Shown: positions 53,401 through 64,000, counted from the stretch's first letter. The stretch is DNA of 64,000 bases from Streptomyces venezuelae (GCF_008642315.1 NZ_CP029192.1:744001-808000); one strand, 5' to 3'. Notes: generated by a model from the letters alone, not told the origin. A program made the numbers and translations.

Positions 53401-56400
53401 GCGCACACCGCCCGATCTCCGCCGCCACCACCGGGTCATCCACCACCACGACCCGACCCCCGAACCCCTCCGGCACCACCCCCCGCGACCCCACCGTGCA
53501 CACCACCACCGACGGACCCACATCACCCACCACAAACCCCACCCGCTCCACCGGATAACCCCCATCCACCGGAACGAACACACCCCCCGCCAACGACACC
53601 CCCAACAACGCCACCACCAAAGACACAGACCGCTCACCCACCACAGCCACCCGCACCTCAGGCCCCACACCCAACCCCACCAAAAACCGCGCCAACCGCC
53701 CCGCCCCCACCCCCAACTCCTCGTATGTCAAACGCACTTCACCCGACACCAACGCCACCCCACCCGACGACACACACACCTGCCGGGCGAACAACTCGGG
53801 GGCCAGTGCGTCCGAGACGGGTGCCGCCGTGTCGTTCCAGCTCCGCACGATCCGCGTGCGTTCGGCGGGTGCCAGGAGGTCGATCTCGCTGAGGCGGAGG
53901 TTCGGGTCGGCGGCGACCTGTTCCAGGACGCGGGCGAGCCGGTTCGCCAGGGAGAGGGCCGTGTCGTGGTCGAAGAGGTCGGTGGCGTAGAGGATCTCGC
54001 CGTCGAGGCCGGCAGGAGCTCCGTGTTCGTCGCGGCGTTCGACGACGGACACGGCCAGGTCGAACCGGGCGGCGAGTTCGGGCGGCAGGGGCGCCGGGCG
54101 GACGTCGACGCCCGGGAGGTCCCAGGTGACCTCGGGAATGTTCTGGAGGGCGAGCATGACTTGGAACAAGGGGTTGCGCGAGAGCGAGCGGGTCGGATTC
54201 AGCTCTTCGACGAGGCGCTCGAACGGGACGTCCTGATGGGCATACGCGGCCAGATCCGCGGTCCGCACCCGCTCAAGAAGCTCGGTGAACGTCGGATCAC
54301 CACTCACATCGGCGCGCAGCACCAGCGTGTTCACGAAGAAGCCCGCAAGCTCCTCCAAAACCGCATCCTCACGGCCCGCGGTGGGCGTACCGACCGTGAT
54401 GTCATCACCCGCACCCACACGGGACAACAGCAGGACGAGCGCGGCGTGTACGACCATGAACATCGTCGCCCGACCCTGCCCCGCCACCCCCACCAGCCGC
54501 GCATGCGTCTCCGCATCCGCCGCCACCGGCACCAACCGCCCCCGGAACGACGGCACCGCAGGACGCACCCGATCCACCGGCAGCAGCAACTCCTGTGGCA
54601 AGGCCTGCAACGTGTCGCGCCAGTAAGCCAGTTGACCGCTCAGAACACTCGCCGGGTCATCCAGCTCACCCAACACCTCCCGCTGCCACAACGCATAATC
54701 CGCATACTGCACCCGCAGCCCCGACCACCCCGGAGCCCGCCCCTCACACCGCGCCCCATACGCCGCCTCCAAATCCCTGGCCAACACCCCCATCGACCAG
54801 CCGTCCACCGCCACGTGATGCGCCACCACCGACAACACACACTCACCCACACCGGCCGTTACCAGGCACACCCGCCACGGCAGATCGGTGCGCAGGTCGA
54901 AGCCCGTCGCCAGCTGGGCGGCGAGCGTGCGGTCGATGCCGATGCCGGGGCCGTTGTCGGTCCCGTCCGCGTCCCGCACCTCGCCCTGCACCTCATCGAC
55001 CCGCAGCACGGTCAGAGGTGGGCGTCCCGCGTCGCCATGCCTCACCTGCTGGTGGGGGACGCCGTCGATATCGGGGAAGACGGTCCGCAGGCTCTCGTGG
55101 CGATCCGCCACATCCCCGAGCGCCGCCTCCAGCGCCGCCACGTCCAGCAGACCGGAGATGCGTAACACCAGCGGCAGGTTGTACGCGGACGCCGCCCCCG
55201 GGACCGTCTCCTCCAACCGGTTCAAGAACCACATCCGCTGCTGAGCGAACGACAACGGCACCACATCCGGCCGCACCCGCACCGCCAACGCCGGACGGCC
55301 CCCCGCCGAACCCGCGGACTCACCCACCCACCGCGCCAACCCCGCAACCGTCGGCGCCCCGAACAACTCCCCGATCCCCACCTCAACATCCAGCACCGCT
55401 CGCACCCGAGCCACCAACCGCATCCCCGACAGCGAATCCCCACCCAGATCGAAGAAGCCGTCCTCGATCCCGACCCACTCCAGTCCGAGGACCTCCGCGA
55501 AGAGGCCGCACAGGATCTCCTCGGTCTGCGTCCTCGGTTCGCGCCGGGTGACGCGGGCGGCGAAGTCGGGGGCCGGGAGGGCGGCGCGGTCGAGCTTGCC
55601 GTTGACGGTGAGCGGCAGCGCGTCCAGGACCAGCACGGCCGCCGGCACCATGTACTCGGGCAGGGCTTCGGCCGCGTACGCGCGCAGTTCCTGGGGATCG
55701 ATGTCGCAGCGTTGCCGTTGCTGTTGGCCCTCACGCAGTCGTTCGTTGGGCACGACGTAGGCGACCAGGTGTTTGTCGCTGCCCGGTCCGCCGTCCTGTC
55801 GGGCCATGACGACCGCCTGGCCCACCGCTTCGTGCCGGGTCAGCACCGCCTCGACCTCACCGGGCTCGACGCGGAACCCGCGTACCTTCACCTGGTCGTC
55901 CGCGCGTCCGGCGAACGACAGCTGCCCGTCTGTCGTCCAGCGGGCCAGGTCACCGGTGCGGTACATGCGCGGCCCGCCGCCGCCCCCGTCCTCGCCCTCG
56001 GCGAACGGGCACGCCACGAACCGCTCCGCCGTCAGGTCCGGGCGCCCCACATACCCTCGTGCGAGGCCCGGCCCCGCGATGTACAGCTCGCCGACGACCT
56101 TCGGCGGGACCGGGTGCAGGAACTCGTCCAGCACGTACAGCCGTACGTTCCCGAGCGGGCGTCCGATGGGCGGCGCCTCGTCGTCGGGCAGGATCCCGGC
56201 GTGCACGGGTCCCGCGGTGGTCATCACGGTGGCTTCGGTCGGGCCGTAGGTGTTCCACACGCGTGCCTGTGGCGTCCACCGGCTCGCGAGGTCGGCGGTC
56301 AGCAGCTCGGCGCCGAGGACCCAGTTGCGTACGCCAGGCACCGAGGCCGGATCCAGCACACCCAGCAGGGAAGGCACCACGCTGGCCGTCGTCACCCCCG

Positions 56401-59400
56401 CCGACTCGATCATCGCCGCCAGCGCGGAGGGCTCGGCCCGCTCAGCGGCGGAAGCGATCGCCAACGTGCCGCCACCGGACAACGTCACCGCCACGTCCAG
56501 CACCGCCGCATCGAAACTGAACGACGCGAACTGCAACACCGAGACACCCTCGCCCACACCCAGCACCGGACCCATCGCCGCCACCAGATTCGCCACGCCC
56601 CCATGCGCAACAGCCACACCCTTAGGGCGACCCGTCGAACCCGACGTATAGATCACATACGCAAGCTGGTCTCGGGTCGGCCGCCGACCGGGGGTGGACG
56701 GCGACTCGGCCTCCAGCGCCCCTGCGACGTCCGCGTCGTCCAGCAGCACCACGTGCGCCCCGCCCACGGGCACCGCCGCGAGGGAGTCCGCGACGCCCAG
56801 GACCACGGACGCCCCACTGTCGGCGAGCACGTAACCGAGACGGTCCGGCGGATACTCCGGGTCCAGCGGGACAAACGCACCGCCCGCCTTCCACACCGCC
56901 AGCTCCGCAACGACCATGACGACGCCCCGAGGCAGGCACAACCCCACCCGCGACTCGGGACCGACCCCCAGTGCCACCAGATACCGAGCCAGCCGGTTCG
57001 CCCGCACCTCCAACTCCCCGTACGTCAGGGACGTCTCGCCGCACCTCACTGCGACCGCCCCCGGCGCACGGGACGCGCACCCCTCGAAGAGTTCGGGCAC
57101 CGACGCCTCCGGCACGTCGGTCGCCGTGTCGTTCCAGCGCCGCACGATCCGCATGCGCTCGGCGGGTGCCAGGAGGTCGATCTCACTGAGGCGGAGGTTC
57201 GGCTCGGCGGCGACCTGTTCCAGGACGCGGGCGAGCCGGTCCGCCAGGGACTGGGCCGTGTCGTGGTCGAAGAGGTCGGACGCGTAGAGGATCTCGCCGT
57301 CGAGGCCCGCCGGGACCCCGCGCTCGTCGCGGCGCTCCGTCAGGGTCACCGCCAGGTCGAAGCGTGCGGCCGGCGCCTTCATCGACGCGGAGCGCACCTC
57401 CACGCCTTGGAGCCGCCACCGCGGTTCGGGCACGTGGTCCAGGGCGAGCATCACCTGGAAGAGGGGGTTGCGGGACACCGACCGCGTCGGGTTCAGCTCT
57501 TCGACGAGGCGCTCGAAGGGGACGTCCTGATGGGCATACGCGGCCAGATCCGCGGTCCGCACCCGCTCAAGAAGCTCGGCGAACGTCGGATCACCACTCA
57601 CATCGGCGCGCAGCACCAGCGTGTTCACGAAGAAGCCCGCCAGCTCCTCCAAAACCGCATCCTCACGGCCCGCGGTGGGCGTACCGACCGTGATGTCATC
57701 GCCCGCACCCAGACGGGACAACAGCAGGACGAGCGCGGCGTGTACGACCATGAACATCGTCGCCCGACCCTGCCCCGCCACCCCCACCAGCCGAGCGTGC
57801 GTCTCCGCGTCCGCCGCCACCGGCACCAACCGCCCCCGGAACGACGGCACGGCAGGACGCACCCGATCCACCGGCAACGTCAGTTCCTGCGACACCCCGG
57901 CCAAAGTGTCGCGCCAGTACGCCAGTTGACCGCTCAGGACACTCGCCGGGTCATCCAGCTCACCCAACACCTCCCGCTGCCACAACGCGTAATCCGCATA
58001 CTGCACCCGCAGCCCCGACCACCCCGGAGCCCGCCCCTCACACCGCGCCCCGTAGGCCGCCTCCAAATCCCTGGCCAACACCCCCATCGACCAGCCGTCC
58101 ACCGCCACGTGATGCGCCACCACCGACAACACACACTCACCCACACCGGCCGTCACCAGGCAGACGCGCCACGGCAGTTCGGTGCGCAGGTCGAAGCCGT
58201 GGCCCGCCTCCTCCGCCAGCACTTCCTCGGTCCGGGACGCGGTGCACTCCACGATCAGCAAGGGAGGCCGGCCCGCTTCCCCCTCCAGGACCTGCTGACG
58301 GGGAACGCCGTTCGTCTCGGGAAAGACCGTCCGGAGGCTCTCGTGCCGATCCGCGACGTCCCCGAGTGCCGCCTGCAACGCGATCGCGTCCAACGCGCCC
58401 GAGATCCGTAGGGTCACCGGCAGGTTGTACGCGGACGCCGCCCCCGGAACCGTCTCCTCCAACCGGTTCAAGAACCACATCCGCTGCTGAGCGAACGACA
58501 ACGGCACCACATCCGGCCGCACCCGCACCGCCAACGCCGGACGGCCCCCCGCCGTGCCCGCACGCTCACCCACCCACCGCGCCAACCCCGCAACCGTCGG
58601 CGCCCCGAACAACTCCCCGATCCCCACCTCAACATCCAGCACCGCACGCACCCGAGCCACCAACCGCATCCCCGACAGCGAATCCCCACCCAGGTCGAAG
58701 AACGAGACGTCGGTGCCGACCCGGCCCAGGCCGAGGATCTCGCCGAAGAGTCCGCTCAGGACGTCCTCCACGGGGGTCGCGGGGCCGCGTACCGTCCCCG
58801 TGCCCGCGAAGTCGGGCGACGGCAGAGCAGCCCGGTCGAGCTTGCCGTTGACGGTGAGCGGCAGCGCGTCCAGGACCAGCACGGCCGCCGGCACCATGTA
58901 CTCCGGCAGCCGCCCCGCCACGTATGCGCGCAGCGACTCGGCGGACACCGCACACCCGCCGCCGTCCGGCACGACGTAACCAACGAGCCGCTTCTCACCG
59001 CCCGGCACGTCCTGCCGCGCCACCACCACGGCCTGACCGACCCCCTCGTGCCCGGCGAGCACCGACTCCACCTCAGCCGGCTCCACCCGGAACCCACGGA
59101 CCTTGACCTGCTCGTCCGCACGCCCCACGAACAGCAGCTCACCACCCGCCGTCCACCGCACCAAGTCACCCGTGCGGTACATCCGCCGCCCGACCCCATC
59201 ACCGAACGGAGACGCCACGAAACGCTCCGCCGAAAGCCCCGGCCGCCCCGAGTAGCCCCGCGCCAGCCCCGACCCGGCGACGTACAACTCCCCCACCAGG
59301 CCGGCGGGCACCGGTTGCAGCGCCGCGTCGAGGACGTATGCCTGCCGGTTGGCCAGTGGGCGGCCGATGGGCAACGTCCGGCTCGCCTCCGCTTCCGGGC

Positions 59401-61723
59401 CCAGCAGGTGGGTGGTCGCGCAGAGGGTGATCTCCGTCGGCCCGTACAAGTGCCGTACGGCCACCTCAGGACAGGCCTCCCGCACCCGTGCGACCGCACC
59501 CGCGGGCACCACGTCCCCACCCGTCAACACCTCACGCAGACCCGCGAAGCACTCCGGCGACGCCTCCGCCAGCACCCGGAACATCCCCGCCGTCACATGC
59601 ACCGCCGACACACCGTCACGAACTGCCGCTCGGATACGGCCTGCACCCACCGGCCCCGGACCCGCGACCACCACCCGGCCGCCCGCCACCAACGGCACCC
59701 ACACCTCGAACAACGACACGTCAAACGCGTGAGGGGCATGCATCAGCACCGCGTCACCGGGAGTCAGCGACCATCCGGAGTCCCCGGCCAAGCCCGCCAC
59801 GGAGCCGTGGGGCACCACCACCCCCTTCGGCACCCCCGACGACCCGGACGTGTACATCACATACGCCGCATCGCCGCCGCCCACCTCCACCGCAGGCCCG
59901 TCCGCACGGCACGCCGAGACAGCCGCACGGACACGCGGGTCGTCCACCACCACCCGCCGCCCGCCAAAGACCGCAGGGATCACACCGCGATACGCCTCCG
60001 TGCACACCACCGCTGCCGGCGCCGAGTCCTCCAGCAGAAGCGCCACCCGCTCCGCCGGATACTCCACATCCACCGGCACGAACGCCGCCCCCGCCCGCCA
60101 CACCCCCAGCAACACCACGATCAGATCCACGGAACGCTCCATCACGACCGCGACACGGTCGCCCCGGACCACTCCTTGGTGCGCGAGATGCGACGCCAGG
60201 CGTCCCGCGGCGCGGTCCAACTCCACGTAGGTGAGGCGCTGTTCGCTGTCCTCCACCGCCACCGCGTCCGCCGACCAGGCGAGGTGGCGGGCCAGCAGCT
60301 TCGGCACGGAGTCCGCCGCGGGAGCGGACGGCCCTTCCGTGGCGTTCCAGCGATTCAGCACCTGGGCGCTCTCAGCCCCGTCCATCAGAGGTACCGCCCC
60401 GACCGGCAGCGACGGGTCGGCCGTCGATCGTTCCAGGAAGAACAGGAAGGCACCGAGTGCGGCCCGGAGCCAATCTCGTTCGTACAGCGCGGAGTTGGCC
60501 TCGAACGTGATCTCCATGTCCTGGCCCTCCGACGCACCGCTCACCAGCACGCCGAACTCCTCGACGCGGCGGCTCGACAGGTCGCGCACGACGGACCGGT
60601 GGCCGCCGAACGACAGGGTTTCGCCGGCCCTGGGCATGACGTTCACGTACGGCCCGAAGTGCCAGCGGTCGCCCGACGGCCAGTTGAGTTCGCGGCGCAG
60701 CCGTTCTCCTCGCATGCCCTGGTGGTCGAGGAGGGCGCCGATCTCCCCGTCCGTCGTCCGTGCGAGGTCCAGGAGGCTCGTGGCCGCGGTCACCGGGACG
60801 CGGAGCGGCAGGATGTTCGCCATCGTGCAGGGCGTGCGCCGGGCTCGGTCGCCGGTGCGGCCCGCTACGGGGAGGCTCAGGATCGCCTCGTCCGTTCCGC
60901 CGAGGCGGCCGACGAAGGCGGCGACCGCCGCGACGACGAGGCGTGGCCAGCTCGCCTCGGCGCGGGCGGCCGCCGCGCGCAGTGCCGCGACGGCGTGCGA
61001 CGGCAGGTGGCCGGTCTCGCGCAGGATCTCGCCGTCGCTCACGCCGGGCGTGGCGTGGCCCGGGACGCCGGTCAGGTCGGGGCGGTCCGCGAAGCGCTCG
61101 TGCCAGTACCGCCGGTCGGTCTCGTGGCGTTCCGCAGTGCGGCGGGCCGATTCGTCCTCCAGCAGGGCGTGGAGCGGGGCGTGTCGTGCCGGGGGGTGGG
61201 GCCGTCCGGTGAGGAGCGCCGTGTAGATGTCCGCTGCGCGGTCGGCGAGCAGGGAGCAGCCGTAGGCGTCCATCAGGAGGTGGTCGTAGCGCTGGTACCA
61301 GATGTGGTGATCCGGGGCGAGGCGGAACAGTGCGTGACAGAAGAGGCGGTCGGCGTGGGAGGTGATCTCCTGGTCGAGTTCCGCCCGCATCCACGCCTCG
61401 GCGGCCTTCTTCGGGTTTTTGTGCGCGGTGAGGTCGTGGAAGTCGAGGAGGGGGCGTGGGCTGCTCAGGTCTCCGGATTTCGGGAGGGAGAACGTCATGT
61501 GCGCTCCGCCCGCGCCGTCGTCCTCGAATCGCGCGCGGAGGATTTCCGTCTCGTCCGTCAACTGCCGCAGCGCACGTTCGAACAGGTGCGGCTCGACGGG
61601 CCCGCTTATGTCGACGTACTGCCCGACGCTGTACAACCGGCGTGAGCCCGATACGCGTTGAGCCAGCCAGATTCCCTCCTGGGCCTCGAGGAGGGGCAGA
61701 GTGCGAGCAGCGTTGCCGTTCAT
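50495..61723 (-). CDS. NRPS1: starter C plus modules 1-3 (Hpg first)
   Basis: 3742 aa. Order: starter C (DHLLMDA ~147), A1, T1 (GGDSL ~1014), C2 (HHVAVDG ~1202), A2, T2 (GGDSL ~2093), C3 (HHVAVDG ~2302), A3, T3 (GGDSI ~3177), E3 (HHLVVDG ~3381). C2 and C3 are L-Cl type ([14 protein letters not shown]). Codes: A1 DVFHLGLLC (Hpg); A2 DALSVGTVM (unassigned); A3 DVAAIGQII with an unusual YGVTES (unassigned). The first C domain has no upstream partner in the window, so it either acylates residue 1 or is vestigial. I chose ATG 61723 with AGGGGGA just upstream; ATG 61762 adds 13 residues and would leave only 46 bp to the StrR-type site. The C-terminal [18 protein letters not shown] helix is a docking donor for NRPS2. 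Confidence 0.94.
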   Translation of the reverse strand: MNGNAARTLPLLEAQEGIWLAQRVSGSRRLYSVGQYVDISGPVEPHLFERALRQLTDETEILRARFEDDGAGGAHMTFSLPKSGDLSSPRPLLDFHDLTAHKNPKKAAEAWMRAELDQEITSHADRLFCHALFRLAPDHHIWYQRYDHLLMDAYGCSLLADRAADIYTALLTGRPHPPARHAPLHALLEDESARRTAERHETDRRYWHERFADRPDLTGVPGHATPGVSDGEILRETGHLPSHAVAALRAAAARAEASWPRLVVAAVAAFVGRLGGTDEAILSLPVAGRTGDRARRTPCTMANILPLRVPVTAATSLLDLARTTDGEIGALLDHQGMRGERLRRELNWPSGDRWHFGPYVNVMPRAGETLSFGGHRSVVRDLSSRRVEEFGVLVSGASEGQDMEITFEANSALYERDWLRAALGAFLFFLERSTADPSLPVGAVPLMDGAESAQVLNRWNATEGPSAPAADSVPKLLARHLAWSADAVAVEDSEQRLTYVELDRAAGRLASHLAHQGVVRGDRVAVVMERSVDLIVVLLGVWRAGAAFVPVDVEYPAERVALLLEDSAPAAVVCTEAYRGVIPAVFGGRRVVVDDPRVRAAVSACRADGPAVEVGGGDAAYVMYTSGSSGVPKGVVVPHGSVAGLAGDSGWSLTPGDAVLMHAPHAFDVSLFEVWVPLVAGGRVVVAGPGPVGAGRIRAAVRDGVSAVHVTAGMFRVLAEASPECFAGLREVLTGGDVVPAGAVARVREACPEVAVRHLYGPTEITLCATTHLLGPEAEASRTLPIGRPLANRQAYVLDAALQPVPAGLVGELYVAGSGLARGYSGRPGLSAERFVASPFGDGVGRRMYRTGDLVRWTAGGELLFVGRADEQVKVRGFRVEPAEVESVLAGHEGVGQAVVVARQDVPGGEKRLVGYVVPDGGGCAVSAESLRAYVAGRLPEYMVPAAVLVLDALPLTVNGKLDRAALPSPDFAGTGTVRGPATPVEDVLSGLFGEILGLGRVGTDVSFFDLGGDSLSGMRLVARVRAVLDVEVGIGELFGAPTVAGLARWVGERAGTAGGRPALAVRVRPDVVPLSFAQQRMWFLNRLEETVPGAASAYNLPVTLRISGALDAIALQAALGDVADRHESLRTVFPETNGVPRQQVLEGEAGRPPLLIVECTASRTEEVLAEEAGHGFDLRTELPWRVCLVTAGVGECVLSVVAHHVAVDGWSMGVLARDLEAAYGARCEGRAPGWSGLRVQYADYALWQREVLGELDDPASVLSGQLAYWRDTLAGVSQELTLPVDRVRPAVPSFRGRLVPVAADAETHARLVGVAGQGRATMFMVVHAALVLLLSRLGAGDDITVGTPTAGREDAVLEELAGFFVNTLVLRADVSGDPTFAELLERVRTADLAAYAHQDVPFERLVEELNPTRSVSRNPLFQVMLALDHVPEPRWRLQGVEVRSASMKAPAARFDLAVTLTERRDERGVPAGLDGEILYASDLFDHDTAQSLADRLARVLEQVAAEPNLRLSEIDLLAPAERMRIVRRWNDTATDVPEASVPELFEGCASRAPGAVAVRCGETSLTYGELEVRANRLARYLVALGVGPESRVGLCLPRGVVMVVAELAVWKAGGAFVPLDPEYPPDRLGYVLADSGASVVLGVADSLAAVPVGGAHVVLLDDADVAGALEAESPSTPGRRPTRDQLAYVIYTSGSTGRPKGVAVAHGGVANLVAAMGPVLGVGEGVSVLQFASFSFDAAVLDVAVTLSGGGTLAIASAAERAEPSALAAMIESAGVTTASVVPSLLGVLDPASVPGVRNWVLGAELLTADLASRWTPQARVWNTYGPTEATVMTTAGPVHAGILPDDEAPPIGRPLGNVRLYVLDEFLHPVPPKVVGELYIAGPGLARGYVGRPDLTAERFVACPFAEGEDGGGGGPRMYRTGDLARWTTDGQLSFAGRADDQVKVRGFRVEPGEVEAVLTRHEAVGQAVVMARQDGGPGSDKHLVAYVVPNERLREGQQQRQRCDIDPQELRAYAAEALPEYMVPAAVLVLDALPLTVNGKLDRAALPAPDFAARVTRREPRTQTEEILCGLFAEVLGLEWVGIEDGFFDLGGDSLSGMRLVARVRAVLDVEVGIGELFGAPTVAGLARWVGESAGSAGGRPALAVRVRPDVVPLSFAQQRMWFLNRLEETVPGAASAYNLPLVLRISGLLDVAALEAALGDVADRHESLRTVFPDIDGVPHQQVRHGDAGRPPLTVLRVDEVQGEVRDADGTDNGPGIGIDRTLAAQLATGFDLRTDLPWRVCLVTAGVGECVLSVVAHHVAVDGWSMGVLARDLEAAYGARCEGRAPGWSGLRVQYADYALWQREVLGELDDPASVLSGQLAYWRDTLQALPQELLLPVDRVRPAVPSFRGRLVPVAADAETHARLVGVAGQGRATMFMVVHAALVLLLSRVGAGDDITVGTPTAGREDAVLEELAGFFVNTLVLRADVSGDPTFTELLERVRTADLAAYAHQDVPFERLVEELNPTRSLSRNPLFQVMLALQNIPEVTWDLPGVDVRPAPLPPELAARFDLAVSVVERRDEHGAPAGLDGEILYATDLFDHDTALSLANRLARVLEQVAADPNLRLSEIDLLAPAERTRIVRSWNDTAAPVSDALAPELFARQVCVSSGGVALVSGEVRLTYEELGVGAGRLARFLVGLGVGPEVRVAVVGERSVSLVVALLGVSLAGGVFVPVDGGYPVERVGFVVGDVGPSVVVCTVGSRGVVPEGFGGRVVVVDDPVVAAEIGRCAPGPLEEGERLGVLLPSHAAYVIYTSGSTGTPKGVTVSHEGLRNLIAENVRRYAIDPDSRVLQLVSPSFDVSLADIWPTLCAGGRLVLAPTRLDISGDELSRLLRTRRVTHAAIPPTYLSQMPPEELPDLGLLITGGEAVPAEVRRRWSTGRAMYNQYGVTESTIISTTALIRDSEGPPPIGRPVSNTQAYVLDTSLRPVPAGVAGELYVAGAGLARGYLGRAGLSAQRFVANPFGPGSRMYRTGDVVRWTNEGELVFAGRADDQIKIRGHRIEPGEIETALASCPGVHHAAVTIREDRPGERRLVGYVAADGEAVDGRTVREYVTGVLPEYMVPTAVVVLDALPRTANGKVDRAALPAPDFAGRVTSREPRTATEEILCSLYADMLGLDRVGAEDSFFELGGDSISSMQLVSRARRAGLVVTPRQVFEEKTPERLAEVAELAGHETAADDVGIGEVPWTPVMRAFGEKVVGPDFTQWMTLGVPAGLGLDVLTAGVAALLDTHDMLRARTVPGEPKLIVGERGSVEAGAAVSRVDAATAGTGAGVLDGRVSDTGALDELASDPRTLDEIAGRAAREAARGLDPAAGTMLRAVWVDAGPDRTGRVVLVAHHLVVDGVSWRVLIPDLRAACEAAAAGRTPRLDPVGTSFRRWSELLTAQAADESRLAELPDWLTLLGERQQPMWGGQLDPAVDTSRTLCRRSWTVPPEHVETLVGRTPAAFHCGVHELLLATLAGAVTHWRPGTASGLLLDIEGHGREPLDGTDLLRTVGWFTSSHPVRLDVTGADLDDAMAGGRAAGTLVKAVKEQVRAVPGDGLGYGLLRHLNPRTAPVLRAAPAAEIGFNYLGRFAAAAEAETAVGAWQLAGPAGAGGTDGSDTPAPHVLEGIAVVRDTPEGPELTVTLSRPRRLLAEADVERIGRTWVRLLAGLAAHTDDPAAGGHTPSDFHLLDLEQDEVDQFQAIAAKLEGGLSR
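54201..54860 (-). repeat. duplicated C-domain segment (partner 57495-58154)
   Basis: About 660 bp of C3 is nearly identical to the same part of C2 (57495-58154), at a constant offset of 3294 bp. A second stretch, carrier end to C start, is also shared (about 55215-55452 and 58454-58691). Confidence 0.87.
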
Positions 61724-61808
61724 CATTCCCCCTGGCCGAGCGGTGTCCCTCGGCTGTTCCATCTGTCCGGGCCGTTCCTACCGGCTGAGTCGTACGAGGG
61801 CGAGAGCC

Positions 61809-61837
61809 GTCCAACCGCTCAGTTTCCGCACTTGGAC
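61809..61837. promoter_or_regulatory. StrR/Bbr-type operator upstream of NRPS1
   Basis: GTCCAA, 17 bases, TTGGAC: a perfect match to the inverted repeat GTCCAR-N17-TTGGAC bound by StrR and by its relatives in glycopeptide clusters (such as Bbr of balhimycin). The arms extend to 8 bp (CCGTCCAA/TTGGACGG). It lies 85 bp upstream of the chosen NRPS1 start, in the only long gap of the cluster, so it probably drives activation of the NRPS-P450-halogenase transcript. The regulator itself is not in the window. Confidence 0.82.
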
Positions 61838-61859
61838 GGAGAGGCGGAAAGCACGCTCG

Positions 61860-61881
61860 GGGCATGCCGGAAGGCATGCCC
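61860..61881. promoter_or_regulatory. 9-bp inverted repeat between kinase gene and NRPS1
   Basis: GGGCATGCC-GGAA-GGCATGCCC, a perfect 9-bp stem with a 4-base loop, 22 bp upstream of the StrR-type site. It could be a second operator (for example for the adjacent response regulator) or a terminator for the two-component operon. The remainder of the 61763-61988 gap is relatively AT-rich and holds no open reading frame I can support. Confidence 0.5.
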
Positions 61882-61988
61882 GGGAAAATGCGCGCGGCCT
61901 CGCACGGAGAATTAGATGCTAGGACCGCGGCGGGAAAAGGCGCGACCGTCCGGGATTGGCATTCACCGGTGCGCGCGCCCGGCCATTC

Positions 61989-63401
61989 CTATTCCGAGGC
62001 GGTGCTCAGGGAGTGGGGCCCGGTGTCGTACGACTCGGTGGCCGGGGCCGACGGCCGGCCCTGCGTCTGCGGCGGGGTCGGCAGGGGTGGTGCCGTCGTC
62101 CGCAAGGGGAAGCCCACTTCCACGACGAGGCCGCCCTGCGGACGTGCGTGCGCGTTCAGCGTCGCGTCGTGGGCAGCGGCGATGGAGCGCACGATCGACA
62201 GGCCGAGCCCGTGGTGTCCGTTGTCGGCTTTCCTGCCGATGCGCTGGAAGGGCTCGAAGAGTCGGCTGACGCCCGCGGCCGGGATGGTCGGGCCGGTGTT
62301 GGAGACGCGTACGAAGGCGCAGCCGCCTCGTACGCCGGTCACGACCGTCACCCAGCCGTCGGGCACGTTGTACCCCATGGCGTTGTCCACGAGGTTGGCG
62401 ACGAGGCGTTCGACGAGGGCGTCGTCGCCCCACAGGCCCGCGGGGTGAACGTGCGCCTCGACCCGCAGGTTCCGGTGTTCGGCCTCTTTTTGGGCGCCGA
62501 CCAGCACGTTGCCGGTCAGCTCGGCCAGGTCCAGCGGCTCCCTGCGGTCGAGGCCGCGTTCGCTGCCGGAGAGGGTCAGGAGCGACTCCAGGAGGCGGGC
62601 CTGCTGTTCGCTGAGGGTCAGGAGGCGCTCGAAGTTCGACCTGAAGGAGTCCACCGTGGCGTCACGGTCGATGAGGGACTCCTCCAGGAGCGCGTGTTCC
62701 ACGGTCAGGGGGGTGCGCAGTTCGTGCGCCGCGTTGGCGACGAACCGTTTGTGGGAGTCCAGGGCCGCTTCGAGGCGGCCGAGGAGGCCGTCGACGGTGT
62801 CGGCCAGGTCCTTCAGTTCGTCGCCGGGCCCCTCGACGGCGAGGCGTTCGTGCACGTTGTGCGCGGAGATGCGCTGGACGGTGGTGGTGATGGTGCGCAG
62901 GGGGCGCAGGACCCGGCCCGCGACGAGCCAGCCGAGGCCTATGGCGATCACCGACATGATCGCCAGTGCGATGCCGGACTGGGTCAGGAGATGCTGCATT
63001 TCGGCTGCGTGCTGGCGCATCGCCTGCTGTTGCTGGGCGTGCGCGAAGCTGTCGACCGCTCCGGGGACCTCGTCGCGCGTGTACATGTGGACGCCCGCGT
63101 CGCCGGGTGAGCCGGAGCCGCCGCGGCGGCTGACGAGGACCGTGCTGGTGGGGCGGTTGACCAGCAGGTAGGTGATCGTGAGCAGGACGGCGCCGGAGAT
63201 GACGAAGAGCAGGCCGTACAGGAGGGTGAGCCGCATGCGGACCCGCCGGGGCACGAGGCGCGAGCGCATCCCCGCGACGGTACGAGGGCGGACCTCGCGT
63301 GACCGGGCCGCGCGGGACCCGGCTGTACCTGAACGGGCCGCGTGTGAGCGGGCGTTACGTGACCGGGCCGTGCGGGCCGCGCTGCGCAGGCGCATCGTCA
63401 T
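61989..63401 (-). CDS. sensor histidine kinase
   Basis: 470 aa membrane kinase. A basic, repetitive N-terminal tail (residues 1-44) precedes TM1 (LTLLYGLLFVISGAVLLTITYLL). A ~75-residue extracellular loop follows, then TM2 (GIALAIMSVIAIGLGWLVAG), a HAMP domain, the H-box FVANAAHELRTPL, the N-box LVANLVDNAMGYN and the G-box GHHGLGLSIV. It pairs with the response regulator 14 bp upstream. ATG 63401 has a GAAG site; a later ATG at 63269 would remove the basic tail. Glycopeptide clusters often carry a VanRS-like pair, so this kinase may sense cell-wall state or product and control synthesis or resistance, but no VanHAX genes are seen. Confidence 0.9.
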   Translation of the reverse strand: MTMRLRSAARTARSRNARSHAARSGTAGSRAARSREVRPRTVAGMRSRLVPRRVRMRLTLLYGLLFVISGAVLLTITYLLVNRPTSTVLVSRRGGSGSPGDAGVHMYTRDEVPGAVDSFAHAQQQQAMRQHAAEMQHLLTQSGIALAIMSVIAIGLGWLVAGRVLRPLRTITTTVQRISAHNVHERLAVEGPGDELKDLADTVDGLLGRLEAALDSHKRFVANAAHELRTPLTVEHALLEESLIDRDATVDSFRSNFERLLTLSEQQARLLESLLTLSGSERGLDRREPLDLAELTGNVLVGAQKEAEHRNLRVEAHVHPAGLWGDDALVERLVANLVDNAMGYNVPDGWVTVVTGVRGGCAFVRVSNTGPTIPAAGVSRLFEPFQRIGRKADNGHHGLGLSIVRSIAAAHDATLNAHARPQGGLVVEVGFPLRTTAPPLPTPPQTQGRPSAPATESYDTGPHSLSTASE

Positions 63402-63415
63402 CTCGCTTCACATCG

Positions 63416-64000
63416 TCAGATCCGGTACCCGCCGCGGGGCACGGTTTCGATCACCGGCGGGGAACCGAGCTTCGGCCGCAGCCTGTTGATGGTCGCCTTG
63501 ACCGTCGTGGTGAACGGATCGGTCGCCTCGTCCCACACGCGTTCCAGGAGCTCCTCGGCCGATACGACGCGGCCGCGGGCGGCCAGCAGGTATTCGAGGA
63601 CCCCGAACTCCTTCGGGGTGAGCGCCAGTCGGTCCCCGGCGCGGGTCACGATCCGCTGGGCGGGGTCGAGCCGCAGGTCGCCGTGGACGAGGATCGGCGG
63701 GACGGCCGGCTGGGCGCGACGTGCCACCGCCCGGATGCGAGCGACGAGTTCGGCGTACGCGAACGGCTTGGGGAGGTAGTCGTCGGCGCCAAGACTGAGA
63801 CCCTCGACGCGGTCCGCGATCGTGCCGGACGCGGTGAGCATGAGGACGCGGGTGCGGGCGGGCTCCGCCATCAGGGCTCCGCACACCTCATCGCCGTGCA
63901 CGGTGGGGAGGTCGCGGTCGAGTACCACCACGTCGTAGTCGACGACCGACGCGCGCTCCAGCGCGTCCTCTCCGTCATAGACGACGTCGACGGCCATGCC
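63416..64000 (-). CDS. OmpR-family response regulator, N-terminus cut by window edge
   Basis: At least 194 codons, open to the right edge. The receiver domain lacks about its first 20-25 residues. VVVLDRDLPTVHGDEV holds the phosphoacceptor Asp, MLTASG the switch residue and LPKPFAYAELVARI the conserved Lys. The C-terminal winged helix runs from LALTPKEFGVLEYLLAARGR to VKATINRLRPKLGSPPVIETVPRGGYRI. It binds DNA when phosphorylated by the adjacent kinase. Met at 63997 is internal, not the start. Confidence 0.9.
   Translation of the reverse strand, partial: GMAVDVVYDGEDALERASVVDYDVVVLDRDLPTVHGDEVCGALMAEPARTRVLMLTASGTIADRVEGLSLGADDYLPKPFAYAELVARIRAVARRAQPAVPPILVHGDLRLDPAQRIVTRAGDRLALTPKEFGVLEYLLAARGRVVSAEELLERVWDEATDPFTTTVKATINRLRPKLGSPPVIETVPRGGYRI

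Noticed and set aside
61989..64000. VanS/VanR with vancomycin-type resistance
   Set aside because: The kinase has a longer extracellular loop than VanS as I remember it, and no vanH, vanA or vanX gene is in the window. It is kept as a generic two-component system.

Overview
The window is very high-GC DNA with the codon bias and core genes of a Streptomyces or a close relative: an ergothioneine operon, a dodecin, an MsnO8-like luciferase-family enzyme and a MacB-type ABC module. No rRNA, tRNA, CRISPR array, insertion sequence or phage gene was seen. No gene-free stretch exceeds about 230 bp.

Positions 1-12.5 kb look like ordinary chromosome. They hold the start of a TIGR02452/PARG-like gene (leaving the left edge), the four-gene overlapping ergothioneine operon egtABCD (no egtE), a converging sugar-binding lipoprotein gene, dodecin, a HAD phosphatase, a luciferase-like flavin enzyme, and a lipoprotein/adaptor/ATPase/permease export operon.

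Positions 12.7-64 kb are one large biosynthetic locus, all on the minus strand and apparently transcribed right to left. The order is response regulator (cut by the right edge), sensor kinase, four non-ribosomal peptide synthetases (about 41 kb), three Oxy-type cytochromes P450, a ferredoxin, a tryptophan halogenase, its flavin reductase and a CPA2-type cation/proton antiporter. The four NRPSs give nine modules: [C-A-T, C-A-T, C-A-T-E], [C-A-T-E], [C-A-T-E x3], [C-A-T-E, C-A-T-X-(decayed A)-TE]. Signature codes I read by eye predict 4-hydroxyphenylglycine (Hpg) at modules 1 and 5 and tyrosine at modules 6 and 7. Modules 2, 4, 8 and 9 share one code I cannot assign, and module 3 has another. 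The last NRPS carries an HRxxxDD domain before its thioesterase. That motif marks the X-domain, which in glycopeptide antibiotic synthesis recruits the cross-linking Oxy P450s. One of the P450s is clearly OxyB-like, and a perfect StrR/Bbr-type operator (GTCCAA-N17-TTGGAC) lies just upstream of the first NRPS gene.

The most likely product is therefore a chlorinated, oxidatively cross-linked aromatic nonapeptide related to the tryptophan-containing (type V) glycopeptide family (complestatin, kistamicin, corbomycin). Its order of E domains is unlike the classical heptapeptides, and a fossil adenylation domain sits between X and TE. Hpg/Dpg supply genes, MbtH and the StrR-type regulator are not in the window, so the cluster should continue past 64 kb. 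The NRPS genes are mosaics of near-identical, strongly GC-skewed cassettes, a sign of recent intragenic recombination.
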